Source of the DNA: a virus
DNA: 64,000 nucleotides
IMG/VR virus record: IMGVR_UViG_3300036852_000353
Coordinates: 47,556-111,555 of that record
Direction: 5' to 3' (one strand)
Made by a program: the position numbers and the translations under genes. This document shows, in pieces, positions 29,513-38,193 of this stretch. Position 1 is the stretch's first letter, and the number at the start of each line of letters is the position of its first letter. Below the pieces are notes generated by a model. The model saw only the letters and a program-made list of their open reading frames with translations, was not told the origin of the DNA and did not search any database.

Positions 29513-29541
29513 AAAAGGGCGGCACGAAGCCGCCCTTTTTT
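29513..29541. terminator. Bidirectional terminator
   Basis: AAAAGGGCGGC/GCCGCCCTTTT stem with a 5-nt loop and T-runs on both sides. Confidence 0.85.
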
Positions 29542-29550
29542 CTGGTTTGT

Positions 29551-29796
29551 TCAGTTGTTGACGAACCGCAGTGCGAACCCGTCGTGATCCCGCAGGGTCG
29601 CCATCTCGGCCTTCTTCTTGTGGGCCTTCGCCCAGACCGTTGCGTTCATGCGGGCGCTGCTGGTCTGGACGTGGTAGTCCTCGCCCTTCCGCAGTTCCCA
29701 CCAGTCGCCGTCGTCGTAGTGCTCCCAGTTGTACTCGGTACGCGGGGCGGTCTTGGTGATGTGAGAGACCATCTCGTTGGGGATTTTCTTAGCCAT
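29551..29796 (-). CDS. Unknown protein, 81 aa
   Basis: Basic/acidic mixture with NWEHYDDGDWWELRKG and Lys-rich centre. No Shine-Dalgarno; TATAGA (29806-29811) lies 9 bases upstream of ATG 29796, so it may be nearly leaderless. Confidence 0.6.
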   Translation of the reverse strand: MAKKIPNEMVSHITKTAPRTEYNWEHYDDGDWWELRKGEDYHVQTSSARMNATVWAKAHKKKAEMATLRDHDGFALRFVNN

Positions 29797-29805
29797 GCGA
29801 GGAAT

Positions 29806-29811
29806 CTATAG
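29806..29811 (-). promoter_or_regulatory. -10 element TATAGA
   Basis: Precedes ATG 29796 by 9 bases, with a GGTTGC-like -35 about 17 bases upstream. Confidence 0.4.
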
Positions 29812-29862
29812 AGACGTGCTGTTCCGCGCAACCAGTTGTTCTCACAATTTTATGGATTTTCG

Positions 29863-31284
29863 TCAACGCCGGTAGCTTGTGATGATCGCTGCATCCTTGG
29901 CTCGTGTGAGGGCCGTGTAGAGCCACTGTGGATAGATGCCGCCCGGTGCGCCCTCATCCATCACAATCACCTGGCTGAACTCCGATCCCTGCGCCTTGTG
30001 TGCGGTGAGTGCGTAGGCGTAGTCCCACAGGCGGGAGTGCCGCGGGCGGTCCGGGGAGTTCTTCCACAGGTCCCGCTCGGCGCCGAACTGGGCGCGTGCG
30101 CAGCCTGCGACGAGGAGACAGACTGGTGCGGCGGGCGTGGCCAGGACGTGGTCGTCGAGCTGAACGACCATGTCGAGGGTGGGGCCGCCGCGGTCGTGCA
30201 CGTGCCGCACGGTGCCGGTCATGCCGTTGTGGACTTGCAGGAAGTCGGCCGTTGCGCGGTAGCTGGCGCCCTCCATGACGACGCGGACCGTGTCGTAGGG
30301 CTGTCCGCCGAGTGCGACGACCCTGTCTCCTGGGCGGGGCGGGCCTCCGCCGTGGTGGGAGGCGTTGATCTCGGCGCGCAGGCGGTTGGAATGGGTGATG
30401 ATGACCCGCTCCGGGTCGGGGACCCAGCGCTCGAAAACGCCCTGCATGACGGGGTCGGACAGCGGGTAGCGCACCGCGTCCCCCTGGCCGTACCGCTGTC
30501 GTGTCAGGTAACCGTGGTTGCGGACGTCGTAGGCGGCCTGCAGGATGCCGGAGTCGGCGCCCTGACGGTGGATCTGGGTGAGCAGCACCTCGGGGTTGCG
30601 GGTCCAGTGGTTCATGTCCGCCTTGACGGGCGGGAGCTGGCCGTGGTCGCCGACGATGATGACGGGTATGCCGAAGGAGCGGACGTCTTCGACCTGTTCC
30701 TCGGAGAGCATGGACGATTCGTCGATGATGACGATCTCCCGGTGGCCGCCGAGGTAACGGCGGCGCTCGTGGGCGAGTTCTTCCCGGATCTTGCAGGTGT
30801 GGTCTGCTCGGGGGGTGCAGGGCTCGAAGCGTGCCGGGCACTGGCAGGCGTCGTCCTGCTGGCAGGTGCAGGTGTCGACGACGCGCTGTACGAGCTTGCC
30901 GGTGGTGTCACAGTGGTAGACCGGCAGCATGTGGTAGATGAGCGAGTGGTAGGTGCGTACCCGGTGGCTCTGGTTGCCGGTGAGTTTCCTGCGCAGGACG
31001 GCTGCCGCCTTGTGGGTGGGCGTGCCGAAGACGGCCCTCACGCCGAGGGCGTTCTCCAGGGCCTGCATGAGGGTGGTTTTTCCCGTACCGGCGAGACCTC
31101 CGAGGGAGATGGCGGGGGCGCGGCCGGAGGCGTGGGTGTGGGGCGCGTTCGGGCACGCGCCGAAGCCGAGTTCTTTCTTGCCTCCGTTGCAGTGGACGAT
31201 GTTCGTTGTGAGTGATTTGTGCCATTCGGTGAGCTGGTCGAGGGCGTTGGCCTGGTCGGCGCTGAGGGTGGTGGTAGTGGTCAA
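29863..31284 (-). CDS. RecD/Dda-like SF1 helicase
   Basis: 473 aa. GLAGTGKTTLMQ (motif I, ~54), IIDESSML (motif II, ~190), IIVGDHGQLPP (motif III), AHKAQGSEF and TALTRAKDAA (motifs V-VI). The order matches RecD2/Dda-type 5'-3' helicases that drive replication or recombination. An insert of ~45 residues between motifs Ia and II holds seven or more cysteines (TCTCQQDDACQC...). The TTG start at 31284 overlaps the upstream stop (TTGA). Confidence 0.85.
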   Translation of the reverse strand: MTTTTTLSADQANALDQLTEWHKSLTTNIVHCNGGKKELGFGACPNAPHTHASGRAPAISLGGLAGTGKTTLMQALENALGVRAVFGTPTHKAAAVLRRKLTGNQSHRVRTYHSLIYHMLPVYHCDTTGKLVQRVVDTCTCQQDDACQCPARFEPCTPRADHTCKIREELAHERRRYLGGHREIVIIDESSMLSEEQVEDVRSFGIPVIIVGDHGQLPPVKADMNHWTRNPEVLLTQIHRQGADSGILQAAYDVRNHGYLTRQRYGQGDAVRYPLSDPVMQGVFERWVPDPERVIITHSNRLRAEINASHHGGGPPRPGDRVVALGGQPYDTVRVVMEGASYRATADFLQVHNGMTGTVRHVHDRGGPTLDMVVQLDDHVLATPAAPVCLLVAGCARAQFGAERDLWKNSPDRPRHSRLWDYAYALTAHKAQGSEFSQVIVMDEGAPGGIYPQWLYTALTRAKDAAIITSYRR

Positions 31285-31883
31285 AGCACCTTCTCACCTT
31301 CGAGGAGGCTGGAGACGGCGTGAGTGAGCATGCCTTGCTGCACCTGCTCGCTGACGATGAGCGTAGAAGCCCTGTGCGCCCATGACGTGATACACCGCTT
31401 ACACGCCCGATCGGGACGTCCTCGCTTGTGACGACAGTATTGCGCAAGCAAACTGATGGCTTCCTGCAGCTGCTCCGCATACGCAGATTCACCGCCACCC
31501 ACGACAGGCAGGCCTGTCCTATGCGCCAGCGCTTGTCCGGCTGGCGAGAGCGGACCCTTGAGGATCAGTTGCTCTGGACATGCGTCGCGCAGCTCCTGTA
31601 GGGCTGCACGTCCGATGCCGCATCCGCGGTACGTCCTGTCCAAGTACATGAGTTCCACGGCGGGAGGGTGTATTTGCACCGTGACGAAGCCCACAGCGCT
31701 CTCTTTTCCGGTGGTCACAATAAGCAACGTTCGGAGGTAAGGAGCTAGTGGAGCACCCGCCAGCGATAGTCCGGCAGACATCTGCTCGACGAGGAAATGT
31801 CTGTAGAGACGGGCTATCTGCATACGGTCTTCTGGATCCGCCACATCGAAGCGCCGTAGGGAAACTTCTTCCTTGTCTGTCAT
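31281..31883 (-). CDS. GNAT-family acetyltransferase
   Basis: 200 aa. YRGCGIGRAALQELRDA (~residues 100-116) is the acetyl-CoA binding loop; preceded by the typical VGFVTVQIHPPAVELMYLD strands. C-terminus carries a CKRCITSWAHR segment. Substrate unknown. The first codons contain GACAAGGAAG, so a downstream start cannot be excluded. Confidence 0.7.
   Translation of the reverse strand: MTDKEEVSLRRFDVADPEDRMQIARLYRHFLVEQMSAGLSLAGAPLAPYLRTLLIVTTGKESAVGFVTVQIHPPAVELMYLDRTYRGCGIGRAALQELRDACPEQLILKGPLSPAGQALAHRTGLPVVGGGESAYAEQLQEAISLLAQYCRHKRGRPDRACKRCITSWAHRASTLIVSEQVQQGMLTHAVSSLLEGEKVL
31868..31877 (-). promoter_or_regulatory. GACAAGGAAG string at the GNAT gene start
   Basis: Perfect core but lying inside the first codons (MTDKEE). 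Its role as an RBS is doubtful. Confidence 0.35.
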
Positions 31884-31903
31884 GATGCACCATGTTCTAT
31901 TAA

Positions 31904-34861
31904 CTATTGTCGGTTTTCTTCTGATCTTTTATGGACAACGGTGGCGGATCGGCTCACTGTACGAAGAACCGAGTTGACACAGCTACCAACCTCAGCCCCG
32001 CGGCGTGACGGCGGGCCGCTTGCGCCCTCTCGCGGGGCAGGTACGGAGTCGACCGCTGGCTGTGGTGAATCCGGCACCGGGAGCGCTTCCTGCACGGGTC
32101 CGTCGGACTCATTGTCCTCATCGGCCTCGGGTGCGGGATGGTCGATACGCAGGCCGATCCCCCGGTAGACCGGGGTGAGTTTGCCGTCGATACGCTTCTT
32201 CTGGTCCCTCGCCTGAATGGTGGGGACCATGCCGAGGAGCTTCGTGGTGAAGGACTCCCGGGTGTCGGGAACTGTGCGGCCGTGCTCGCGGTTCCAGAGG
32301 ACCCACATTTCGCGCAGGCGTTCCTTGGACACCCACTTGTCGCCGCCGAGGACGCATACCTCCTCGACGAAGCCTTTCTGCGGGGCCGAGCGGTCCCGCT
32401 GGGCGCCGACGATCTCGGGGGTGGCGGTATTGACGGTGAACTGGCCCTGCTTGATGAGTCGGTCGAGGCCGTCGAGTGCCCAGTTGAGGATGCCGGGGAG
32501 TTCGGTGACGAGCCGCCCGAAGAGTGAGGGGTCTTCCTTGCCCAGGAAGGATCGCGCGGTCGTGGCGACGATCCACCGGGTGGGCAGCACGCCTGCCGAG
32601 TCCGCCCAGTTGGGGATCTCGTTGCTCAGCAGAACGATCCGGGCGGGGATCTTGCCCTGCCAGGGCTTCATCCACTTGCGGTCGACCTGGATGGTGTCCT
32701 CGCCGGTGATCGACAGCAGCCGCTCGGTGATGATCTCCGTGCCACTCTTGGGCAGGCGGGCGTCACCGATGACGGCCAGGGTCTTGTCGGTCAGGGCCCA
32801 CAGGCCGAACTGTTCCGTGAGGCTGTTGAGCGTGGGTCCGCAGCAGTTCGAGGTTCCCGCGAGCTTCTGGAGGATCCGAGCGATGGTTCCCTTGCCGGAA
32901 CGTTCCGGGCCCTGCAGCATCAGGGCTTTCTGCAGATCGGTCCGGCCGGAGATGATGTAGCCGAACCATTCCTGGATCATGCTGATGCTGGCCGGGTCGT
33001 GCTCGAACGTCTCCTCCAACCACGCTTGCCACTGTGGACAGATGGCTTTCCCGTCGTAGGCGAAGGGGACACTGGAGAACGTGAAGTAGGACGGGTCCGC
33101 GGGCGCAAGTTCTCGTCCGGCAACGCGCAGCAGACCGTTGGTGCAAGAGACGGCCAGATCGTGGACACCCTCGCCGATCATTGTGTTCTGCTGGGTGTCG
33201 TCACGCAGGTTGACGGCGGCACGCAGTGCCTTGTCGAGGTTGTTGATGTTGGCGTTGCCGGGGTTCCACGGAACCTCGGCCCACTCCTTGGTCTGCTTGT
33301 CCTGGGCCATCATGTAGGCACGGTCCATGCGCTGGTACAGCCATGAGGTGACGTCGGCGTCCGACATGACGGACCAGCAGGAGCCGTCCCAGCGCACCCA
33401 CATGTCCTGCCAGCGCATGAGGGTGGGCTTGCCATTATGCAGGAAGAAGGCGTCTCTGAGTTCGGTGGCGACACTGTAAGGCTTCTTGTCGCTCGGAGCG
33501 CGGAAGTCATCATCGATTCCGGGAAGCCTGACATCGGTGAGCATTTCCGTCTGCTCTACGGGTGCGGCCACCGCCTGCACGGAGGGTTCCTCCGTTTTCG
33601 GGACATCGACTGCCTGTTCCACGACGGCGGCACCTTCGACCACCTGTCCGTTGCCGTCCACCTGTCCGCCCCACATGTCCTCACGGGTCTCGGTGCGGGT
33701 GAAGTTCTTCCAGACGAACGGCTGCTTGAGGCCCGCCTTGGCACTGTTGACGGTGGCGCGGACCTCGGACTCATCGAGTCCGGCGTCCAGGCCCGCGGTG
33801 GTGAACTCCCGCTCCACGTCCACCGGATCGAGCTGCCCGGCCCCGGCGTACTGGTAGGACATGTAGGCCAGGCGGTTGAGCGCGTTGTTCCGCTCGAACG
33901 TCGTGGCGCGCATCTCGGCGAGGTGGTGTTCGAAGCGGGCGCGGGCGTCCTTGGCGGGCTCGCCGCTGAACTGGACGGTACGCCGCGCGGGCTTGGGAGG
34001 CACCGGGCAGGCGGCCTCCAGCTCGTCCAGGGTGTAGCGCTCGCCGGAGGACATGTACGCCGTACGGCGCCGGTTGTTCCAGTCCTTGGCGTTGATGGTG
34101 CCCGGGATCCGCAGCACACGTGCGAGATCGCGGGCCTCCGTGCCGTACTTGTACCCCATCTTCGCGGCGGTCGCCTCGATGCGCTGATGCCACCGCCGGG
34201 AGAGCGCGCTGACACGCATGCGCAGCTCGGGGTCGGTGATGTCGAGCGGCTCGGCCAGCTTGACGATGTGGTAGAAGCCGCCGCCGGAGTGCACGGTGAG
34301 GGACGCCTCGGGCAGACCGGAGACGTCGTACACAGCCTGCGCGGCGGCGGCATCCGGCGGCAGCTTGTCGGCCGCGTGGCCAACGGTGCCGAAGTCCAGG
34401 TCCGTCCACAGGGCAATGAGGCTGGCCGACTGGTTGATCCGTCCGCGAGCATGGGGGTTGTCGGGGGTCCGCGGGTCCTCGGTCAGCGTCGTGATGCGGG
34501 CGTAGATGCTCTGCTGACCGTCGACGTTGCCTGCGACCTCGACGAAGGTGACGGCCTGCTCGATGCCCTCTTCATCGGTGGGGAAGAACCGCCCCGACTT
34601 CTGGTGGGGCGTCGTCCAGATCTGGAGAAGACCCGGGACACCGAGGTACATTTCCGTCAGATAAGCGCGAACCGTGTCCCGGTCGACCGTCAGGGAGGGT
34701 GATGCAACGTGACGCTGGTCAACATCCGTACCCATCAGGTTGACAACGGGGCCCCGCTCCCCCAAAAATGGTTCTCGTCGCAAGTTGACACGATGCGTCG
34801 AGACGGAAGATGCTGGCTGGTTTAGCCTGCTAACATCTGTCTCATCCGGAATAGTCGTCAA
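31904..34861 (-). CDS. Primase-helicase (P4/D5-type)
   Basis: 985 aa. N-terminal archaeo-eukaryotic primase-like region (LDFGTVGHAADKLP, TVHSGGGFYHIVKLAEP, RDLARVLRIPGTINAK), a middle linker rich in Pro/Glu, then an SF3-type helicase with Walker A LQGPERSGKGTIAR (~660), AVIGDARLPKSG (motif B-like) and VLLSNEIPNW (sensor). This is the phage/plasmid P4-type primase plus D5 N-terminal and helicase layout that unwinds and primes phage DNA. A TTG at 34861 with GGAGGCAGGG is the longest start; MGTDVDQ downstream is an alternative. Confidence 0.88.
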   Translation of the reverse strand: MTTIPDETDVSRLNQPASSVSTHRVNLRREPFLGERGPVVNLMGTDVDQRHVASPSLTVDRDTVRAYLTEMYLGVPGLLQIWTTPHQKSGRFFPTDEEGIEQAVTFVEVAGNVDGQQSIYARITTLTEDPRTPDNPHARGRINQSASLIALWTDLDFGTVGHAADKLPPDAAAAQAVYDVSGLPEASLTVHSGGGFYHIVKLAEPLDITDPELRMRVSALSRRWHQRIEATAAKMGYKYGTEARDLARVLRIPGTINAKDWNNRRRTAYMSSGERYTLDELEAACPVPPKPARRTVQFSGEPAKDARARFEHHLAEMRATTFERNNALNRLAYMSYQYAGAGQLDPVDVEREFTTAGLDAGLDESEVRATVNSAKAGLKQPFVWKNFTRTETREDMWGGQVDGNGQVVEGAAVVEQAVDVPKTEEPSVQAVAAPVEQTEMLTDVRLPGIDDDFRAPSDKKPYSVATELRDAFFLHNGKPTLMRWQDMWVRWDGSCWSVMSDADVTSWLYQRMDRAYMMAQDKQTKEWAEVPWNPGNANINNLDKALRAAVNLRDDTQQNTMIGEGVHDLAVSCTNGLLRVAGRELAPADPSYFTFSSVPFAYDGKAICPQWQAWLEETFEHDPASISMIQEWFGYIISGRTDLQKALMLQGPERSGKGTIARILQKLAGTSNCCGPTLNSLTEQFGLWALTDKTLAVIGDARLPKSGTEIITERLLSITGEDTIQVDRKWMKPWQGKIPARIVLLSNEIPNWADSAGVLPTRWIVATTARSFLGKEDPSLFGRLVTELPGILNWALDGLDRLIKQGQFTVNTATPEIVGAQRDRSAPQKGFVEEVCVLGGDKWVSKERLREMWVLWNREHGRTVPDTRESFTTKLLGMVPTIQARDQKKRIDGKLTPVYRGIGLRIDHPAPEADEDNESDGPVQEALPVPDSPQPAVDSVPAPREGASGPPSRRGAEVGSCVNSVLRTVSRSATVVHKRSEENRQ

Positions 34862-34909
34862 TTCCCTGCCTCCGCCCTCTGCGGCGGGGCGGCGGGCATG
34901 GTGAGGTGA

Positions 34910-34938
34910 TTGATAGGCCGGTAAGTTGTAGGCATCAA
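34910..34938 (-). promoter_or_regulatory. Promoter for the primase-helicase
   Basis: -35 TTGATG (34933-34938), 17-bp spacer, -10 TATCAA (34910-34915). Confidence 0.5.
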
Positions 34939-35020
34939 CGCGGGCGTCCTTTGTCCCAGGGTGGACCCGGTGCTGTGAACACCGGAGCTCCGATCATAGC
35001 CCTCGGGAGACCCGCGTGTC

Positions 35021-35056
35021 AGGGGCGGTTCAGGAGTTCACTCCCGAACCGCCCCT
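35021..35056. terminator. Terminator hairpin
   Basis: AGGGGCGGTTC/GAACCGCCCCT 11-bp stem between the 35119 gene and the primase promoter. Confidence 0.75.
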
Positions 35057-35118
35057 AACGTTTGTCCCCGTGTCAAGAGGGAGTCGGTACCTCGTTTTGG
35101 CGGTTTGTCGACATGTCG

Positions 35119-35421
35119 TCAGTCGACTGCGTGCAGCGGCACCGTCGCACTGCCGAGCAGCTCCCGGTGGTACGCCTCCCCCAGCACACCGGCCTCCGGC
35201 AGGTCACGCAGCCGGGTCTGACGCAGCATCGGCTGGAAATCCCCCTCGATGATCTCCTTCATCGACTGCGAGGCCTGCCACAGACCGGCGTTCATCTGCG
35301 ACATCCGATAGTCGGGGCGGTCGGGGTCGGCGTGCTTGTCCTCCCATCGCTGGATGGTGGTGAGCACGGCCTCGACGACGAGCCGCATGGCTCTCAGCAT
35401 GGGACGGGGCATGGTCTTCAT
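35119..35421 (-). CDS. Unknown protein, 100 aa
   Basis: Helical, MKTMPRPMLRAMRLVVEAVLT... with Met-rich segments. ATG 35421 has GACAAGGAAGGG upstream. Last gene of the parS-bearing cluster. Confidence 0.6.
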   Translation of the reverse strand: MKTMPRPMLRAMRLVVEAVLTTIQRWEDKHADPDRPDYRMSQMNAGLWQASQSMKEIIEGDFQPMLRQTRLRDLPEAGVLGEAYHRELLGSATVPLHAVD

Positions 35422-35432
35422 AGGGTGGTTCC

Positions 35433-35442
35433 CTTCCTTGTC
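35433..35442 (-). promoter_or_regulatory. Start-associated GACAAGGAAG motif
   Basis: Upstream of the gene at 35119-35421; a parS site follows 12 bases further upstream. Confidence 0.7.
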
Positions 35443-35453
35443 GGTGGTGCGAT

Positions 35454-35467
35454 GTTTCACGTGGAAC
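35454..35467. repeat. parS-type site 1
   Basis: GTTTCACGTGGAAC. Supplies the stop codon (TCC ACG TGA) of the gene at 35457-35870. Confidence 0.85.
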
Positions 35468-35870
35468 CAGCGATGCGCCGGAGCTTCTTCAGAGCAGCCC
35501 TCGACGTGCTTGTCAGGGCGGACTCCTCGACATCGCCGATCAGCTTCAGCAACGCCCGCGCTTCCTCATACCTCAGCGGCTTCAGCGGCCGGGGCCCTCG
35601 GTTGCCGCCCGAGTGGGAACAGCGCGTTCGCCGGTCACTGAACTCCGGGTCTAGCTCGCTGCGCCACTGCCGGTAGTCGTCCTGCGCAACGAGGTTGTTC
35701 AGAGTGACAGTGACTTCTGCGCCACACAGAAGACAACGCGCTGGCCAGCGGGCGTTTGTGTCGCCGGGGTACTCTGCGGTGGACGCGTACTCGTTGCGGT
35801 CCAGTACTGCGGAACGCTCCGCCTCGCTCAGATCACGTGCGTAGTTGCGTGGCCGGTCAATGTACGCCAC
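35457..35870 (-). CDS. Zn-binding protein, 137 aa
   Basis: Helical start, CLLCGAEVTVTLNN and RCSH suggest a zinc finger; basic C-terminus ending AGST. Stop codon lies inside parS site 1. GTG 35870. Confidence 0.6.
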   Translation of the reverse strand: MAYIDRPRNYARDLSEAERSAVLDRNEYASTAEYPGDTNARWPARCLLCGAEVTVTLNNLVAQDDYRQWRSELDPEFSDRRTRCSHSGGNRGPRPLKPLRYEEARALLKLIGDVEESALTSTSRAALKKLRRIAGST

Positions 35871-35881
35871 GGTTCTCCTCT

Positions 35882-36091
35882 CTATGTTTCACGTGGAACA
35901 TCGACCGGCTCGTTCTTGATGACGATCCGGTGGGTGCGCTGGCCGTCGGCGTACTGCGCCGTGACCAGCAAGTCACCGGTGCCTGGGTCGTTCTCCATGG
36001 ACAGAATCTGGCCGCCGGACGTCTCAGGGTGTGCGGACAGTTCGTTGCGGATCTTCGTACGCAGCTCGATGAATGCGTCTCGGCTGTTCAT
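35882..36091 (-). CDS. Unknown protein, 69 aa
   Basis: MNSRDAFIELRTKIRNEL start set by ACAAGGAACTC. Beta-rich end; the last codons VDVPRET are read from parS site 2. Confidence 0.6.
   Translation of the reverse strand: MNSRDAFIELRTKIRNELSAHPETSGGQILSMENDPGTGDLLVTAQYADGQRTHRIVIKNEPVDVPRET
35886..35899. repeat. parS-type site 2
   Basis: GTTTCACGTGGAAC, read as VPRET at the end of the gene at 35882-36091. Confidence 0.85.
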
Positions 36092-36111
36092 GAGTTCCTT
36101 GTAGGTAGGCA

Positions 36112-36273
36112 CTACGCCTCGACGATCTCCAGGAAGAACAGCTCGCCGCTACTCTCATCCTCCACGCCGATCACTTCCTTGACACCCGTGCCGTCGATGG
36201 GTGACGCGTTGAGGGTGCTGGTCTCGCGGTTGATGGTGCGGATCAGCAGATCGCGCAGATCGCTCTTGGTCAT
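36112..36273 (-). CDS. Unknown protein, 53 aa
   Basis: MTKSDLRDLLIRTINRETST..., acidic end GELFFLEIVEA. GAAAGGAACACC before ATG 36273. Confidence 0.6.
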   Translation of the reverse strand: MTKSDLRDLLIRTINRETSTLNASPIDGTGVKEVIGVEDESSGELFFLEIVEA

Positions 36274-36307
36274 GGTGTTCCTTTCGGCGGTGGTCTTCCT
36301 GGTGGAT

Positions 36308-36321
36308 GTTTCACGTGGAAC
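36308..36321. repeat. parS-type site 3
   Basis: GTTTCACGTGGAAC; gives the stop codon of the gene at 36311-36790. Confidence 0.85.
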
Positions 36322-36790
36322 ATGGCGCGATGCCGCGCTCGGCACGGAACTCGTTGATGGCCGCGGTGCAGCAGACCGGCTCGCCGATCACGCTGAGGCC
36401 ATCCTCCTGCCCGAACTCCGACACCTCGCTGTTGTTCCACAACTCCTCCCACTGGCGATCGCAGTGGGAGCAGTAGTCATACCCGTCAGACTCGATGCGC
36501 GCCTCGATGACGTTCGGGTGCTGCAGCATGCCGCCGCGCAGCACTTCGCAGCGCTTCTGGTAATCGCCCTCAATGTCACGACTGATAAGGCTGTCGCTCA
36601 TGGAGAGACCCATGCCGACGTCACCGAGGCGTTTCGGCAGGATGGTCAGCTCGAACTGCTGACCCCAGACCAGCCCTTCGAGGGGGTCGCCCCACGTGTC
36701 TTTGAATCCGAGGCTGGCGATGGACATGTGGGTCTTCTGGGGACGCACGACTGCGACGACCTGCCAGTTGTCCCGCTTGGTTTTCTTCAT
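36311..36790 (-). CDS. Unknown protein, 159 aa
   Basis: VVAVVRPQKTHMSI start, Cys pair YCSHCDRQW and CCTAAI near the end. AAGGAGTGATCC before ATG 36790. Ends in parS site 3 (CST stop). Confidence 0.6.
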   Translation of the reverse strand: MKKTKRDNWQVVAVVRPQKTHMSIASLGFKDTWGDPLEGLVWGQQFELTILPKRLGDVGMGLSMSDSLISRDIEGDYQKRCEVLRGGMLQHPNVIEARIESDGYDYCSHCDRQWEELWNNSEVSEFGQEDGLSVIGEPVCCTAAINEFRAERGIAPCST

Positions 36791-36793
36791 GGA

Positions 36794-37099
36794 TCACTCC
36801 TTGGTTTCACGTGGAACATCGCCCTTGCCGTGTGCTGTGGTTGTAGCGGATCCGGCCTTGTACCCGGCCGCCCACATACGGGCGAGGAGATCCCGAAGCA
36901 GTGCGGCCTTGCTGCCAGGACCGTTGAGCAGGTCCAGCATGAGCGAAGACCGAGTCACTGCCACGGCTGCTGCACACGCCATCGCGTGGAGTTCATCGCG
37001 CTCGACGGGGCAGCCGGGCGGCAAGCTGATCCAGTCCTGGCCGTCCAGCATGGCGTCGAAATAGGAGAAGGCGATGTCACCAGCACTTTCCGTGCTCAC
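36794..37099 (-). CDS. Unknown protein, 101 aa
   Basis: Helical, begins MSTESAGDIAFSYFDAM. C-terminal DVPRETKE is encoded by parS site 4. GTG 37099 overlaps the upstream stop. Confidence 0.6.
   Translation of the reverse strand: MSTESAGDIAFSYFDAMLDGQDWISLPPGCPVERDELHAMACAAAVAVTRSSLMLDLLNGPGSKAALLRDLLARMWAAGYKAGSATTTAHGKGDVPRETKE
36804..36817. repeat. parS-type site 4
   Basis: GTTTCACGTGGAAC. Confidence 0.85.
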
Positions 37100-37287
37100 G
37101 CTTCCTCCGATGTTTCACGTGGAACATTCGCGGCGCCGTTGCCGACGAGGTGGTTCCAGAACTGTTCGGAGTGGCTGGGATCACCGCCGTACTCCGCCCA
37201 GGCCTCGACGATGGTGGCCTGCAGCATGGCGACCACCGGGTAGGGCATCTCGGCGGGCGGTATGATGACGGCGGGGATTTCAGGCAT
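37096..37287 (-). CDS. Unknown protein, 63 aa
   Basis: Begins MPEIPAVIIPPAEMP; ends NVPRETSEEA with the last part from parS site 5. First gene after parA in the transcript. Confidence 0.6.
   Translation of the reverse strand: MPEIPAVIIPPAEMPYPVVAMLQATIVEAWAEYGGDPSHSEQFWNHLVGNGAANVPRETSEEA
37112..37125. repeat. parS-type site 5
   Basis: GTTTCACGTGGAAC inside the 3' end of the gene at 37096-37287. Confidence 0.85.
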
Positions 37288-37299
37288 GTCGGCTCCTAT

Positions 37300-37313
37300 G
37301 TTTCACGTGGAAC
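37300..37313. repeat. parS-type site 6, directly after parA
   Basis: GTTTCACGTGGAAC begins immediately after the parA stop codon. Confidence 0.88.
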
Positions 37314-37314
37314 A

Positions 37315-38130
37315 TCAGCCGATGCTCCGGGCGGCCAGCTCGCGTGCGGCCTCGCGGTAGGCCTTCGCGCCCTTGCCGGTCGTGTCATAGGTCAGGATCG
37401 TCTCGCCGTGGCTGGGCGCTTCGCCCATCTTGGTCGAGCGGGGGATCTTGGCCTCCATGATCTGCTCGGGGAAGTATGCGCGTACCTCCTTCGCGACCTC
37501 CCGGGACAGCCGGATCGACGGGTTGAACATCGTCAGCAGCACCAGGGAGATGCGCAGCTCCTGGTTGAGATGCTGCTGCACAGTGCCAATCGTCTTCATC
37601 AGCAGGCTGACGCCTTCCAGCGCGTAGTACTCGCACTGGATCGGCATGAGGACCTCCCGCCCAGCCGTCAGCGCGTTGACGGTGAGCAGACCCAGGCTCG
37701 GTGGGCAGTCGATGAGGATGTAGTCGAACGGCATCTCACTGGCCTCGATGGCGTTCTTCAGCCGGTTCTCCCGGGAGACCAGAGAGACCAGCTCGATCTC
37801 CGCACCGGCGAGGTCGATGTGGGACGGCACGCAGTAGAGATTCTTCGAGAACGCCGTCTCCTGCATGACGTCGTCCAGCGGCTTGCTGTCGATGAGGACG
37901 TTGTAGACGGACAGCATGTCGTCGCTGTGATGGTCGATCCCGAGTGCGGTGGACGCGTTGCCCTGCGGGTCGAGATCGATGATCAGGACGGCGTTGCCGT
38001 ACTCAGCGAGCGACGCACCGAGGTTGACCGTGCTGGTGGTCTTGCCGACGCCGCCCTTCTGGTTGGCGACGACGAGGATGCGGGTCTGCTCCGGGCGCGG
38101 CAGGAGGGTGCCGGGGATTCCGGTGGTCAT
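37315..38130 (-). CDS. parA: ParA-family chromosome/plasmid partition ATPase
   Basis: 271 aa. Deviant Walker A KGGVGKTTSTVNL (~25-37), A' DLDPQGNASTALGIDHH, Walker B IDCPPSLGLLTVNA, and QCEYYALEGVSLL. Length and sequence are much closer to chromosomal ParA/Soj of Streptomyces than to plasmid ParA with an N-terminal HTH. ParA binds DNA non-specifically with ATP and moves ParB-parS complexes. No ParB is seen in the window. parS sites flank it on both sides (37300, 38156). AAAGGACACCACC sets ATG 38130. Confidence 0.93.
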   Translation of the reverse strand: MTTGIPGTLLPRPEQTRILVVANQKGGVGKTTSTVNLGASLAEYGNAVLIIDLDPQGNASTALGIDHHSDDMLSVYNVLIDSKPLDDVMQETAFSKNLYCVPSHIDLAGAEIELVSLVSRENRLKNAIEASEMPFDYILIDCPPSLGLLTVNALTAGREVLMPIQCEYYALEGVSLLMKTIGTVQQHLNQELRISLVLLTMFNPSIRLSREVAKEVRAYFPEQIMEAKIPRSTKMGEAPSHGETILTYDTTGKGAKAYREAARELAARSIG

Positions 38131-38155
38131 GGTGGTGTCCTTTGCTGGTGGTGAT

Positions 38156-38169
38156 GTTTCACGTGGAAC
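38156..38169. repeat. parS-type site 7, upstream of parA
   Basis: GTTTCACGTGGAAC just upstream of the parA ribosome binding site. Confidence 0.88.
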
Positions 38170-38193
38170 ATCGAATGTTCTGGGCGGCCAGCC

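Larger units (their letters stand above)
34862..35118. other. Intergenic region upstream of the primase-helicase
   Basis: 257 bp. It carries the promoter and terminator listed separately and no gene. Confidence 0.5.
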
